Shown here: in pieces, positions 1-5,719 of the stretch | Layout: each line of letters opens with the position of its first letter | Numbering within the stretch: position 1 is the stretch's first letter | Assembly: GCA_023386115.1 (NCBI GenBank) | Contig: JAEWKL010000237.1 | Location: 1-16,536 of the forward strand | Reading direction: 5' to 3' | From: Pseudomonadota bacterium | Lineage (GTDB): Bacteria > Pseudomonadota > Alphaproteobacteria > Rhizobiales > Beijerinckiaceae | Length of the DNA stretch: 16,536 nucleotides | Made by a program: the position numbers and the translations under genes | The notes under the pieces: model-generated | The model's input: only the letters and a program-made list of their open reading frames with translations | Databases searched by the model: none | What the model was told of the DNA's origin: nothing

Positions 1-1
1 G

Positions 2-586
2 CCTCGTCCGCTCCCGATCGCCGCCGCGATCGCGATGGCGAGCCCCGACATCCGGGCCGGCGAGGAGCGCCCGCCCTGGGTGCTGGCCCGCGACGCTGCC
101 GTGCTGGCGCTGCTCTACGGCTCGGGCCTGCGCATCTCGGAGGCGCTCGGCCTCAAGCGGCGCGACGCGCCCGTCGACGGGATCGATGCCGTGACGGTGG
201 TCGGCAAGGGCCAGAAGACCCGCAGCGTGCCGGTGATCGGCCCGGTCCAGGTCGCCGTGGCCGAATATCTGAAGCTCTGCCCCTACGGGCTGCCGGCGGA
301 CGGGCCGCTCTTCGTCGGCGCCAAGGGCGGTCCGCTCTCGCCGCGCATCGTGCAGCTCGCCGTCGCCTCGATGCGGGGGGCGCTGGGCCTGCCCGACACC
401 GCGACGCCGCATGCCCTGCGCCACTCCTTCGCCAGCCACCTGCTCGGCCGCCAGGGCGACCTGCGGGCGATCCAGGAACTCTTGGGCCACGCCTCCCTGG
501 CGACGACGCAGGTCTACACCAAGGTCGATGCCGCCCGCCTGCTCGACGCGTTCGACTCCGCGCATCCGCGGGCCCGCGCCTCCTAA
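2..586 (+). CDS. xerC: XerC-type tyrosine recombinase, C-terminal part (5' end outside window)
   Basis: Site-specific tyrosine recombinase, probably the XerC subunit that resolves chromosome dimers at dif with XerD. The reading frame is open from base 2, so the N-terminal SAM-like core-binding domain lies before the window and only about 194 residues of the catalytic domain are seen. Numbering from the ATG at 35, the full active-site set is present: R33 in GLRISEAL, K58 in VVGKGQKTR, H126 and R129 in HALRHSFASHLL, H152 in LLGHASLATTQ, and the nucleophile Y161 in VYTKV. The ATG at 35 is internal, not the start, because a family member needs about 300 residues. Known: XerC and XerD differ mostly in the N-terminal half and context, so XerC is favoured but not proven; a phage or integron-like integrase is less likely given the close match to the Xer consensus and the lack of mobile genes nearby. 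Confidence 0.88.
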   Translation, partial: PRPLPIAAAIAMASPDIRAGEERPPWVLARDAAVLALLYGSGLRISEALGLKRRDAPVDGIDAVTVVGKGQKTRSVPVIGPVQVAVAEYLKLCPYGLPADGPLFVGAKGGPLSPRIVQLAVASMRGALGLPDTATPHALRHSFASHLLGRQGDLRAIQELLGHASLATTQVYTKVDAARLLDAFDSAHPRARAS

Positions 587-646
587 GCAGATTTCGCAAA
601 AGTGGTTGCCGGTTTTGCGACGAGAATCTGCGACAAAACAAAAGCC
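587..646. repeat. Palindromic repeat of the dispersed Rhizobiales type
   Basis: Directly after the recombinase stop codon lies an interrupted palindrome: GCAGATT pairs with AATCTGC (587-593 with 625-631) and TCGCAAAA with TTTTGCGA inside it, around a loop containing GTGGTTGCC. It is followed by the A-rich CGACAAAACAAAAG. From memory, very similar cores are scattered in intergenic regions of Bradyrhizobium, Rhodopseudomonas and Methylobacterium. Only one copy is in this window, so the repeat status is recalled, not shown here. Confidence 0.6.
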
Positions 647-688
647 TAAGCGGACGAAGTGTTGGCCTGCCAACGCTTCGTCCGCTTA
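632..688 (-). terminator. Strong hairpin with U-rich tail ending the MFS gene
   Basis: Bases 647-659 (TAAGCGGACGAAG) pair perfectly with 676-688, and 661-665 with 670-674. Position 660/675 is the only non-Watson-Crick pair, and the loop is 4 bases (666-669). Read on the minus strand, the hairpin begins 9 bases after the transporter stop codon and is followed by GGCTTTTGTTTTGTCG, an interrupted U-tract, which is the layout of a Rho-independent terminator. On the plus strand the stem would also follow the recombinase gene, but without a U-tract. Confidence 0.7.
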
Positions 689-697
689 GAGGGAGGA

Positions 698-2161
698 TCA
701 CTCCGCCGGCACCTCGCGGGCGCGCCCGAGGGTCACGTGCGGCACCAGGAGCGCCGTCGCGAAGGCCGCCGCGGAGATCAGCAGCACCGCCCAGAAGGTC
801 TGGTGCAGGGCGTGCTGCAGCACCAGGCGCACGGTCTCGGCCTCGCCCGGCAGGCCGCCCGCCGCCAGTGCCTGCTGCAGGCTGTCCGCCGTGACGGTGC
901 TGCCCGCCGCTGCGAGCCCATGGTTGAGCACCGCGCCGAACACCGTGGCGCCGAGCGTGCTGCCGAGGTTGCGCGAGAAGATGTTCGAGGCTGTGGCGCT
1001 GCCGCGCTGGGTCCAGGGCACGATCTCCTGGATCAGCATCAGGGCGGCGTTGCTGAGGAGCCCCATGCCGAAGCCCATGATCAGCGAGCCGGCCCCGGCC
1101 TGGGCCGGGTGGCTGCCGGGCTGGAGCGTCACGAAGGCGAGCGCCCCGAGCGGCAGCAGCAGGCCGCCGGTGACCAGGATGCGGCGCAGGCCGAAGCGGT
1201 GCAGGTTGCGCGCCGCCAGCGTCGCGCCCATCGGCCAGCCGAGCACCATGACGGTGAGCGCCATGCCGGCGACGATCGGCGTCTGCCCGAGCACGCCCTG
1301 CACGTACATCGGCAGGAAGGTGGTGAGCCCGATGAGCGCCATGCCGGCGAGCAGCGAGGTGGCGTTGGCGGCGGCGATCGGCCGCCGGCGCCACAGCGAG
1401 GCGTCGATCACCGGCTCCGGCGCCCGGCGCTCCTGGACGGCCAGCAGCACGGCCGCGACGAGGCCGAGCCCGGCGGCGATGCCGACGACCGGCCAGCGCC
1501 CCTCGCCGGCCTCGGTCAGCGCCACCATCAGGGAAGCGACCGTGAGGGTGAACAGGGCGGCGCCCGCCGCGTCGACCGGCCGGCGCTCGCGCCGCTCGCC
1601 CTCGTGCAGGAAGGCGATGAACAGCGCGCTCGCGACGAGGCCGACCGGCAGGTTGATCCAGAAGATCCACGACCACGAGGCATGCGCGATGATGAAGCCG
1701 CCCGCCACCGGCCCGACCACGGCCGAGACCGCCCAGACGCTGGCGAGGAAGCCCTGGATCCGTCCGCGCTCCTGCGCCGTGTAGAGGTCGCCGACGATGG
1801 TGAGGGCGACGGGCTGGATGGCGCCCGCGCCGATGCCCTGGATCAGCCGGAAGGCGATCATCGCCGGCATCGACCAGGCAAAGCCGCACAGAACCGAGGC
1901 CGTCAGGAACACCGCGATGCCGGTGAGCAGCACGGGCTTGCGCCCATGGATGTCGGCGAGCTTGCCGAACACGATCGTGGCGGCAGTCTGGGTGAGGAGG
2001 AAGCCGGAGAAGACCCAGGCGTAGAGCGACAGCCCGCCGAGCTCGCCGACGATGCCCGGCATCGCCGTCGAGATGATCGTCGCCTCGATCGCCACCATCG
2101 CCATCGCGGCCATCACGGCGGCGATCACGAGGGGACGGCGCGTCGTCCGGGAGGTCGTCAT
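698..2161 (-). CDS. MFS multidrug efflux transporter, DHA2 (EmrB/QacA) family
   Basis: Inner-membrane drug:proton antiporter of the major facilitator superfamily. At 487 residues it fits the 14-helix DHA2 group rather than the 400-residue 12-helix DHA1 group. Visible motifs: EATIISTAMPGI at 26-37 (helix 1 signature of DHA2), motif A GKLADIHGRK at 66-75, motif B RLIQGIGAG at 105-113, motif C VVGPVAGG at 148-155, and the WIFWINLPVG segment at 165-174. The rest is hydrophobic helices with a charged central loop (HEGERRERR). Start: ATG with AGAAGAG five bases upstream. An Lrp/AsnC gene lies 125 bases upstream on the same strand and may regulate it. Substrate cannot be told from sequence. No HlyD/EmrA-type adaptor gene is next to it, so it may act alone as a single-component pump. 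Confidence 0.88.
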   Translation of the reverse strand: MTTSRTTRRPLVIAAVMAAMAMVAIEATIISTAMPGIVGELGGLSLYAWVFSGFLLTQTAATIVFGKLADIHGRKPVLLTGIAVFLTASVLCGFAWSMPAMIAFRLIQGIGAGAIQPVALTIVGDLYTAQERGRIQGFLASVWAVSAVVGPVAGGFIIAHASWSWIFWINLPVGLVASALFIAFLHEGERRERRPVDAAGAALFTLTVASLMVALTEAGEGRWPVVGIAAGLGLVAAVLLAVQERRAPEPVIDASLWRRRPIAAANATSLLAGMALIGLTTFLPMYVQGVLGQTPIVAGMALTVMVLGWPMGATLAARNLHRFGLRRILVTGGLLLPLGALAFVTLQPGSHPAQAGAGSLIMGFGMGLLSNAALMLIQEIVPWTQRGSATASNIFSRNLGSTLGATVFGAVLNHGLAAAGSTVTADSLQQALAAGGLPGEAETVRLVLQHALHQTFWAVLLISAAAFATALLVPHVTLGRAREVPAE

Positions 2162-2266
2162 GGTGGCTCTTCTCGGCGGGATTGGCTGGCGTGGCGACGC
2201 CTTTCGGCGCAGCTAACCCGATCGGCCCGGAAAGCAACCGGCGCCGGGCGCATGTCAGGCCCGCGC

Positions 2267-2287
2267 AGTGAAGGCTCGGCCTTCGCT
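2267..2287 (-). terminator. Short hairpin just after the Lrp-family gene
   Basis: GAAGGC (2270-2275) and GCCTTC (2279-2284) form a perfect 6-bp stem with a 3-base loop, extended by two more pairs past one mismatch. It abuts the regulator stop codon. There is no U-tract, so it could equally be a processing or 3'-end stability element; transcription may continue into the MFS gene. Confidence 0.35.
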
Positions 2288-2748
2288 CACTCGGCGTAAG
2301 TCACCGGCAATGCCGTCGTGTACTTGATCCGCTCCATCGCGAAGGCCGAACTGACGTCGTAGAGGTCGACCGACTGGATCAGCCGCTTGTAGACCCGGTC
2401 ATAGGCGGCGATGTCGGGCACGACGATGCGCAGCAGGTAATCGGTCTCGCCGCTCATGCGGTAGAACTCGACCACTTCGGGGATCGTGACCACGGCGGCG
2501 CAGAAGCGCTCGGCCCAGTCGGCGGTGTGGCGGTTGGTGCGCACCGAGACGAACACCGTGACGCCGACCCGCATCCGGTCGGGATCGAGCAAGGCCACCC
2601 GGCGCTGGATCACCCCTTGCGCCTCCAGCTTCTGGATCCGCCGCCAGCACGGCGAGGCCGACAGGCCGACCCGGGCGGCGATCGCCTCGAGCGAATCAGC
2701 CGCGTTCTCCTGCAGGCACAACAGGATTTTCCGGTCGAACTCGTCCAC
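2287..2748 (-). CDS. Lrp/AsnC family transcriptional regulator (GTG start)
   Basis: DNA-binding regulator of the feast/famine family, usually responding to an amino acid and acting as dimers to octamers. With the GTG at 2748 it has 153 residues, the normal family length. The N-terminal helix-turn-helix begins VDEFDRKILLCLQENAADS and runs through LEAIAARVGLSASPCWRRIQKLE, where SASPCWRRIQKLE is the recognition-helix signature. The C-terminal RAM (ligand-binding) half includes VPEVVEFYRMSGETDYLLRIV-like residues with the conserved GETDYLL. An ATG at 2898 would add 50 residues with no family similarity that cross the promoter region and overlap the neighbour, so I reject it; a weak GGGAAA lies upstream of the GTG. 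Divergent from the DUF6356 gene and upstream of the MFS gene. Probably autoregulated: a palindrome sits in its leader. The ligand is unknown. Confidence 0.85.
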   Translation of the reverse strand: MDEFDRKILLCLQENAADSLEAIAARVGLSASPCWRRIQKLEAQGVIQRRVALLDPDRMRVGVTVFVSVRTNRHTADWAERFCAAVVTIPEVVEFYRMSGETDYLLRIVVPDIAAYDRVYKRLIQSVDLYDVSSAFAMERIKYTTALPVTYAE

Positions 2749-2768
2749 GCGAAATTTTCCCAGTCTCT

Positions 2769-2780
2769 CGCGATATCGCG
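2769..2780. promoter_or_regulatory. Perfect 12-bp palindrome in the Lrp-gene leader, candidate operator
   Basis: CGCGATATCGCG is a perfect palindrome lying between the predicted promoter and the GTG start of the Lrp-family gene. Lrp/AsnC proteins bind short AT-centred palindromes and commonly repress their own gene, so autoregulation is a reasonable inference. No binding data are visible in sequence, and CG-rich palindromes occur by chance in such DNA. Confidence 0.35.
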
Positions 2781-2795
2781 CAATGGGCTTGCACG

Positions 2796-2824
2796 ATCCT
2801 AGGAAGGAAGGGGCAACTTCGCAA
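2796..2824 (-). promoter_or_regulatory. Predicted sigma-70-type promoter of the Lrp-family gene
   Basis: On the minus strand TTGCGA (2824-2819) and TAGGAT (2801-2796) are separated by exactly 17 bases. They match four of six positions of each consensus hexamer. Transcription would start about 7 bases on, giving a leader of about 40 bases before the GTG that contains the palindrome at 2769-2780. Confidence 0.5.
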
Positions 2825-2847
2825 TCCGCCTGCGTGAGACCCGTGCG

Positions 2848-2892
2848 ATCCTCAGGGTGCCTTCGAAATCCCGATTCGAGACCCCTGAGGAT
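2848..2892 (+). promoter_or_regulatory. Leader inverted repeat covering the ribosome-binding site of the DUF6356 gene
   Basis: ATCCTCAGGG (2848-2857) is the exact reverse complement of CCCTGAGGAT (2883-2892). Inside, TCGAA (2863-2867) pairs with TTCGA (2875-2879). The 3' arm contains GAGG (2887-2890), the best Shine-Dalgarno for the ATG at 2897. Folded mRNA would therefore hide the ribosome-binding site. It may act as a translational switch, or as a DNA operator in the divergent region. Confidence 0.45.
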
Positions 2893-2896
2893 TGCC

Positions 2897-3148
2897 ATGT
2901 CGAAGCTCTCCTTCTCCGAGCACCCGGCGTCGGTCGGCGAAACCTATGTCGAGCATATGGGCGTCGCCACCAGCTTCGGCCTCAGCATGATTGCCGGCGG
3001 CCTCGCCTGCCTGGTGCACGGAATCCTGCCCTTCGCCTTCACCAGCACCGGCTCGCGCACGATCATCCGCCTGCACGACCGCATGGTGGCGAACCGCACC
3101 CGCGCCGCGCAGGCCCGGACCGAATCCGGTTCCGCCGTCTCGGCCTGA
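2897..3148 (+). CDS. DUF6356 family small membrane-associated protein
   Basis: An 83-residue protein that I recognise as DUF6356, a small family of alphaproteobacteria with no established function. Visible features are the SEHPASVGETYVEHMGVA opening, a hydrophobic stretch at about 25-50 (FGLSMIAGGLACLVHGILPFAF) that could be one membrane helix or a hairpin, then TSTGSRTIIRLHDRMVANR and a polar tail. The reading frame stays open far upstream (to 2486), but the ATG at 2897 has GAGG six bases before it and starts the conserved region, so it is preferred. Divergent from the Lrp-family gene with a 148-base gap. The ribosome-binding site lies in the 3' arm of an inverted repeat. Function is not assigned; the family call is from memory of the HP-SVGETY-EH and LHDRM patterns. 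Confidence 0.8.
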   Translation: MSKLSFSEHPASVGETYVEHMGVATSFGLSMIAGGLACLVHGILPFAFTSTGSRTIIRLHDRMVANRTRAAQARTESGSAVSA

Positions 3149-3277
3149 ATCCCCCCTTCCTTCGTCGCGGCTTGACGTGTCCGGGTCATTTCCGGACCCT
3201 GGCTCCCTGACACGGTCCCGGCGGGCGCTCGTTCCCGAGCATCCGGACAGGAGCCGAGAACCAGGGAGTATCCGCCC

Positions 3278-4279
3278 ATGCCGTTCCTCAGGCGCGCCGT
3301 CGGCGCGCTGGCCGTCGCGCTCGGTCTCGCCGCCGCCCCCGCGTCAGCCGAGACCAGCGAGGTCCGCTTCACCCGCCAGCCCGGCCTGATCTACATGCCG
3401 ATGGTGCTGGCCGAGCAGCAGCGCCTGGTCGAGAAGCACGTCGCGAGCGCCGGCCTCGGCGACGTGAAGGTGAGCTGGGTCACGCTGACCAGCGGCGGCG
3501 CCTCGGTCGACGCGCTGATCTCCGGCAACGTCGATTTCGTCACCAGCGGCGCCACCAACCTGCTGCTCGCCTGGGACCGGACCCGGGGCGAGGTGAAGGG
3601 GCTGGCGGCCTCGGCCGGCGCGCCGATGATGCTCGTCACCCGCAACCCGGCGGTGAAGACGCTCGCCGACTTCTCGGCCAAGGACCGGATCGCGGTGCCG
3701 ACCGTGAAGGTCTCGGCCCAGGCCGTGATGCTGCAGATCGCCGCCGAGCGCCAGTTCGGCGAGGCCGGCCGCAACAAGCTCGACGCGATCACCGTGCAGC
3801 TCGGCCATCCCGACGCGGTCGGGGCACTCTTGGGCGGCACCAGCGAGGTCAACAGCCACTTCTCGCTGCCGCCCTACCAGCAGATCGAGCTGAAGGATCC
3901 CAAGATCCACGTCGTGGTCAATTCCTACGACGTCGTCGGAGGGCCGTTGAGCAACGCCATCGTGTTCGGCCGCGGCAAGTTCATGGAGCAGAACCCGAAG
4001 ACCACCGCCGCGGTGCTCGCCGCCATCGACGAGGCCAACGCGCTGATCCGCGACGACCCGAAACGGGCAGCCGAGCTCTATCTCGGGGCCACCAAGGAGA
4101 AGTTCGAGCCCGACGAGCTCGTCGCGATGATGAAGCAGCCCGGCGTCGTGTTCTCGACTACACCCTACGGCACGATGCTGCAGGCCGACCACCTGGCCAA
4201 GGCCGGCGTGCTGAAGAACCGGCCGAAGGAGTGGAAGGACTTCTTCTACAAGGCGGTGCACGGCCAGCCGGGCACCTGA
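3278..4279 (+). CDS. ABC transporter substrate-binding protein, NMT1/SsuA-like
   Basis: Periplasmic binding protein of the nitrate/sulfonate/taurine (SsuA, TauA, NMT1/THI5-like) group. A Sec signal peptide is clear: MPFLRRAVGALAVALGLAAAP, with cleavage after ASA at residue 24. The mature part has the two-lobe pattern of the family: VRFTRQPGLIYMPMVLAEQQ near the N-terminus, a GNVDFVTSGATNLLLAW segment around 88-104, and a DRIAVPTVKVSAQAVMLQ hinge-like segment. Length 333 is normal. Start: ATG with AGGGAG nine bases upstream. Known systems need a permease and an ATPase, and neither is next to it in the window, so it is an orphan that must use components encoded elsewhere. Ligand unknown; aliphatic sulfonate, taurine, nitrate or a pyrimidine precursor are all possible for the fold. 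Confidence 0.85.
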   Translation: MPFLRRAVGALAVALGLAAAPASAETSEVRFTRQPGLIYMPMVLAEQQRLVEKHVASAGLGDVKVSWVTLTSGGASVDALISGNVDFVTSGATNLLLAWDRTRGEVKGLAASAGAPMMLVTRNPAVKTLADFSAKDRIAVPTVKVSAQAVMLQIAAERQFGEAGRNKLDAITVQLGHPDAVGALLGGTSEVNSHFSLPPYQQIELKDPKIHVVVNSYDVVGGPLSNAIVFGRGKFMEQNPKTTAAVLAAIDEANALIRDDPKRAAELYLGATKEKFEPDELVAMMKQPGVVFSTTPYGTMLQADHLAKAGVLKNRPKEWKDFFYKAVHGQPGT

Positions 4280-4308
4280 GCCGGATTTTCAGCCCGGCAT
4301 CCGAGCCT

Positions 4309-4647
4309 TCAGCGCGGCAGGATGTCGAGCCCGGCGCGGCCGAGGGTCAGCTCGCCGATGTCGCACTCGGCCGCGCTGTTGATGGGAAATGCGACGGCAC
4401 CGGAGGCCGAGGCGCCGCCGGTGCCGTAGCCATAGGCGGTGCGGCCCCAGCCGCTCGCCGCCCGCACCGGCCGGGCGCCCGGGCGCGGAGCGGGACCGAC
4501 GACGTCGTGATCGAACGGGGACCAGAGCCGGCAATCGTAGCCGGGCAGGCCGGGGATGGCCGGGCCGACCGGCTCGCGGCTCCGTGGGGCAGCGAGAGAC
4601 AGGCTCGGCATCAGGGCCGCGGCGATGATGACGATGCTTCGGATCAT
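4309..4647 (-). CDS. Small exported protein of unknown function
   Basis: A 112-residue protein that I do not recognise. The N-terminus MIRSIVIIAAALMPSLSLA looks like a Sec signal peptide with cleavage before APRS at residue 20. The mature part is rich in proline, glycine and arginine, with two cysteines (in YDCRLW and AECDIG) that could form a disulfide. Start: ATG with GGGAG eight bases upstream, the best evidence that it is real. It is convergent with the binding-protein gene, only 29 bases apart. Another frame on the same strand is also open here (4289-4654) but gives an arginine/proline-rich shadow without a signal peptide. Confidence 0.6.
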   Translation of the reverse strand: MIRSIVIIAAALMPSLSLAAPRSREPVGPAIPGLPGYDCRLWSPFDHDVVGPAPRPGARPVRAASGWGRTAYGYGTGGASASGAVAFPINSAAECDIGELTLGRAGLDILPR

Positions 4648-4730
4648 GCCGCAATCTCCCGCCTGCTGCTCTGGCCGTCAGTTCCTACGATCCGAGATAG
4701 CGGGATTCGGGCGGCACGCCAGCGTGTCAG

Positions 4731-4756
4731 GGCGACAAGAGATGGCGACAAGAGAT
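4731..4756. repeat. 13-bp perfect tandem duplication
   Basis: GGCGACAAGAGAT occurs twice back to back with no mismatch (4731-4743 and 4744-4756). It lies about 85 bases upstream of the start of the small exported-protein gene read on the minus strand, so it could lie in that gene's upstream region. It looks like a recent slippage event. Confidence 0.8.
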
Positions 4757-4823
4757 GAAGCGCGTGTGTCGGGCGTGACAACCCGACAGAGCACCTGCTC
4801 GGTGGTTTCACCATCCACCGCGT

Positions 4824-4968
4824 CATCCGGGGCCGCGTAGCGGAGCCCGGAATCCAGACACTCAAGTGGACAAGAACAAGACGGCACGCTGCCCGCTTTT
4901 TTCCGAACCATCCGCGGTTCTGGGCGTGCCTTCGGCACTCCGGGCTCCGCTACGCGGTCCCGGAATGA
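4824..4968. repeat. Inverted pair of about 28-bp repeats flanking a structured segment
   Basis: The arm at 4824-4851 (CATCCGGGGCCGCGTAGCGG, then AGCCCGGA) is the reverse complement of 4939-4968 apart from one inserted base and one substitution. The shared core GGGCTCCGCTACGCGG is exact. About 87 bases lie between the arms, with small hairpins of their own (GAACC/GGTTC and TGCC/GGCA). The core matches a repeat I remember as widespread between genes in Bradyrhizobium and Methylobacterium. It may be two copies of that repeat in opposite orientation, or a MITE-like unit; no target-site duplication is obvious. Confidence 0.65.
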
Positions 4969-5054
4969 TCCGGAGGGTGTCAGGCTCGTCGTCACAAGCG
5001 AGGAATCGTCGCTGGAAGAGCATCCGCTCCACGCCAGTCCCGACTCCCCGAAAC

Positions 5055-5372
5055 TCAATCCCGGCAGGTGATCCGGATCGGGCGGTCGGAGGTCTTCACG
5101 GCCGGGGCCGTCTCGATCGCGCCGGTATACTCGTCCTGGGCGGCGATGCCGTACGAGGCCGACTTGGCATACCCTTGCGACTCGCACCAGGCATCCGCCA
5201 CCACCTGGCCGCACTCGCCGCCGGTGGTGAGGCACTCGGCGACGCCGTAGCCGTCGCTGGAGGGGATCAGGAAGGTCTTCTCCACGCCCGTCGCCTGCGA
5301 TGCGGCCAGCGCCGGCAGGGCGACGGAGACCAGGGCACCGAGGGCGCTGAGGGCGGCGAGGGAGCGACGCAT
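5055..5372 (-). CDS. Small exported four-cysteine protein, function unknown
   Basis: A 105-residue protein with a clear signal peptide, MRRSLAALSALGALVSVALP, with cleavage around residues 23-24 (ALA-ASQ). The mature domain of about 80 residues has four cysteines: C47 in VAECLT, C54 in GGECGQVV, C63 in DAWCESQGY and C103 in ITCRD. The spacing suits two disulfides in the periplasm. I recall similar proteins with a DGYGVAECL...GGECG...ADAWC pattern in Methylobacterium and Bradyrhizobium annotated only as hypothetical. Start: ATG with AGAAGG eight bases upstream. It stands alone, divergent from cysS. Confidence 0.72.
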   Translation of the reverse strand: MRRSLAALSALGALVSVALPALAASQATGVEKTFLIPSSDGYGVAECLTTGGECGQVVADAWCESQGYAKSASYGIAAQDEYTGAIETAPAVKTSDRPIRITCRD

Positions 5373-5719
5373 GGGGCAAACCTTCTGATCGAAGCCGTCG
5401 GCATCCGGCTCCGGCCCGACACTGGGCGTGGGTGGTAAACAATCTCTCTACGCATCGTGCGAGCGCGCCGATTACGCAGGGTCCGGCAGGGGCTTGAGCC
5501 CCGCGGCGTCTGCCGTCTCGAATTGCTCGCGGAATTGGGCTAACCCGGATCGGCCTTCCGGGGCGTCTCACCCGTGCAACAGGCGGCCGCCCGGGCGCCC
5601 GCGCCGGCGGCGCTCCGAGACCGGCACGGCCGGATCCGATCCTCGACCCGGCAACGACTTAGAACCTCGGCCGGAGCGCCAGACGGCACCCCGGCCCGAC
5701 CCCGTCCCGCAGGTGTTTC
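5373..5719. other. Intergenic region upstream of cysS, no gene seen
   Basis: This 347-base gap separates the divergent exported-protein and cysS genes, so it should carry both promoters. I found no convincing -35/-10 pair. A GGGGC/GCCCC stem with a TTGA loop (5489-5502) and a CGCCCGGGCG palindrome (5588-5597) are the only structures noticed. No tRNA, T-box-like or other leader element is recognisable. Confidence 0.5.

Larger units (their letters stand above)
4648..5054. other. Non-coding stretch between two small exported-protein genes
   Basis: No convincing gene lies here; the short open frames are arginine/proline/serine-rich and have no ribosome-binding site. It holds the promoter region of the 4309-4647 gene, a 13-bp tandem duplication (4731-4756), a 7-bp stem TGTCGGG/CCCGACA (4767-4773 with 4782-4788), a small hairpin followed by six T (4883-4902), and an inverted pair of repeats (4824-4968). 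The density of small palindromes is higher than elsewhere in the window and looks like repeat debris. Confidence 0.6.

Noticed and set aside
2..586. Recombinase as sign of an integrated element
   Set aside because: The sequence fits a housekeeping Xer protein and no phage, integron or transfer genes or attachment repeats are nearby.
153..2237. 694-residue open frame on the minus strand overlapping the recombinase and MFS genes
   Set aside because: It is a shadow of the MFS gene in another frame: extreme Arg/Ala/Gly/Pro composition, no family motif, and it runs through two real genes and a terminator.
659..2299. 546-residue plus-strand open frame antisense to the MFS gene
   Set aside because: Low-complexity antisense shadow with no domain and no ribosome-binding site; the transporter on the other strand is unambiguous.
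2858..2882. TTCGAAATCCCGATTCGA-like stretch as a tRNA T-arm
   Set aside because: No acceptor, D-arm or anticodon arm can be drawn around it; it is the inner part of the leader inverted repeat.
2749..2898. 50-residue N-terminal extension of the Lrp-family protein from an ATG at 2898
   Set aside because: It is unlike any Lrp domain, would cover the predicted promoter and palindrome, and makes the protein longer than the family norm.
3179..3197. GTCCGG/CCGGAC hairpin between the DUF6356 and binding-protein genes
   Set aside because: Six pairs with no U-tract; could be a chance palindrome in GC-rich DNA. The nearby TTGACG has no matching -10 box at normal spacing.
4280..4298. GCCGG/CCGGC stem after the binding-protein gene as terminator
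   Set aside because: Only five pairs, a 9-base loop and no U-tract after it; too weak to call.
4866..5438. 190-residue plus-strand frame in the repeat-rich gap
   Set aside because: It begins in the repeat, has no ribosome-binding site, and runs antisense through the four-cysteine protein gene.
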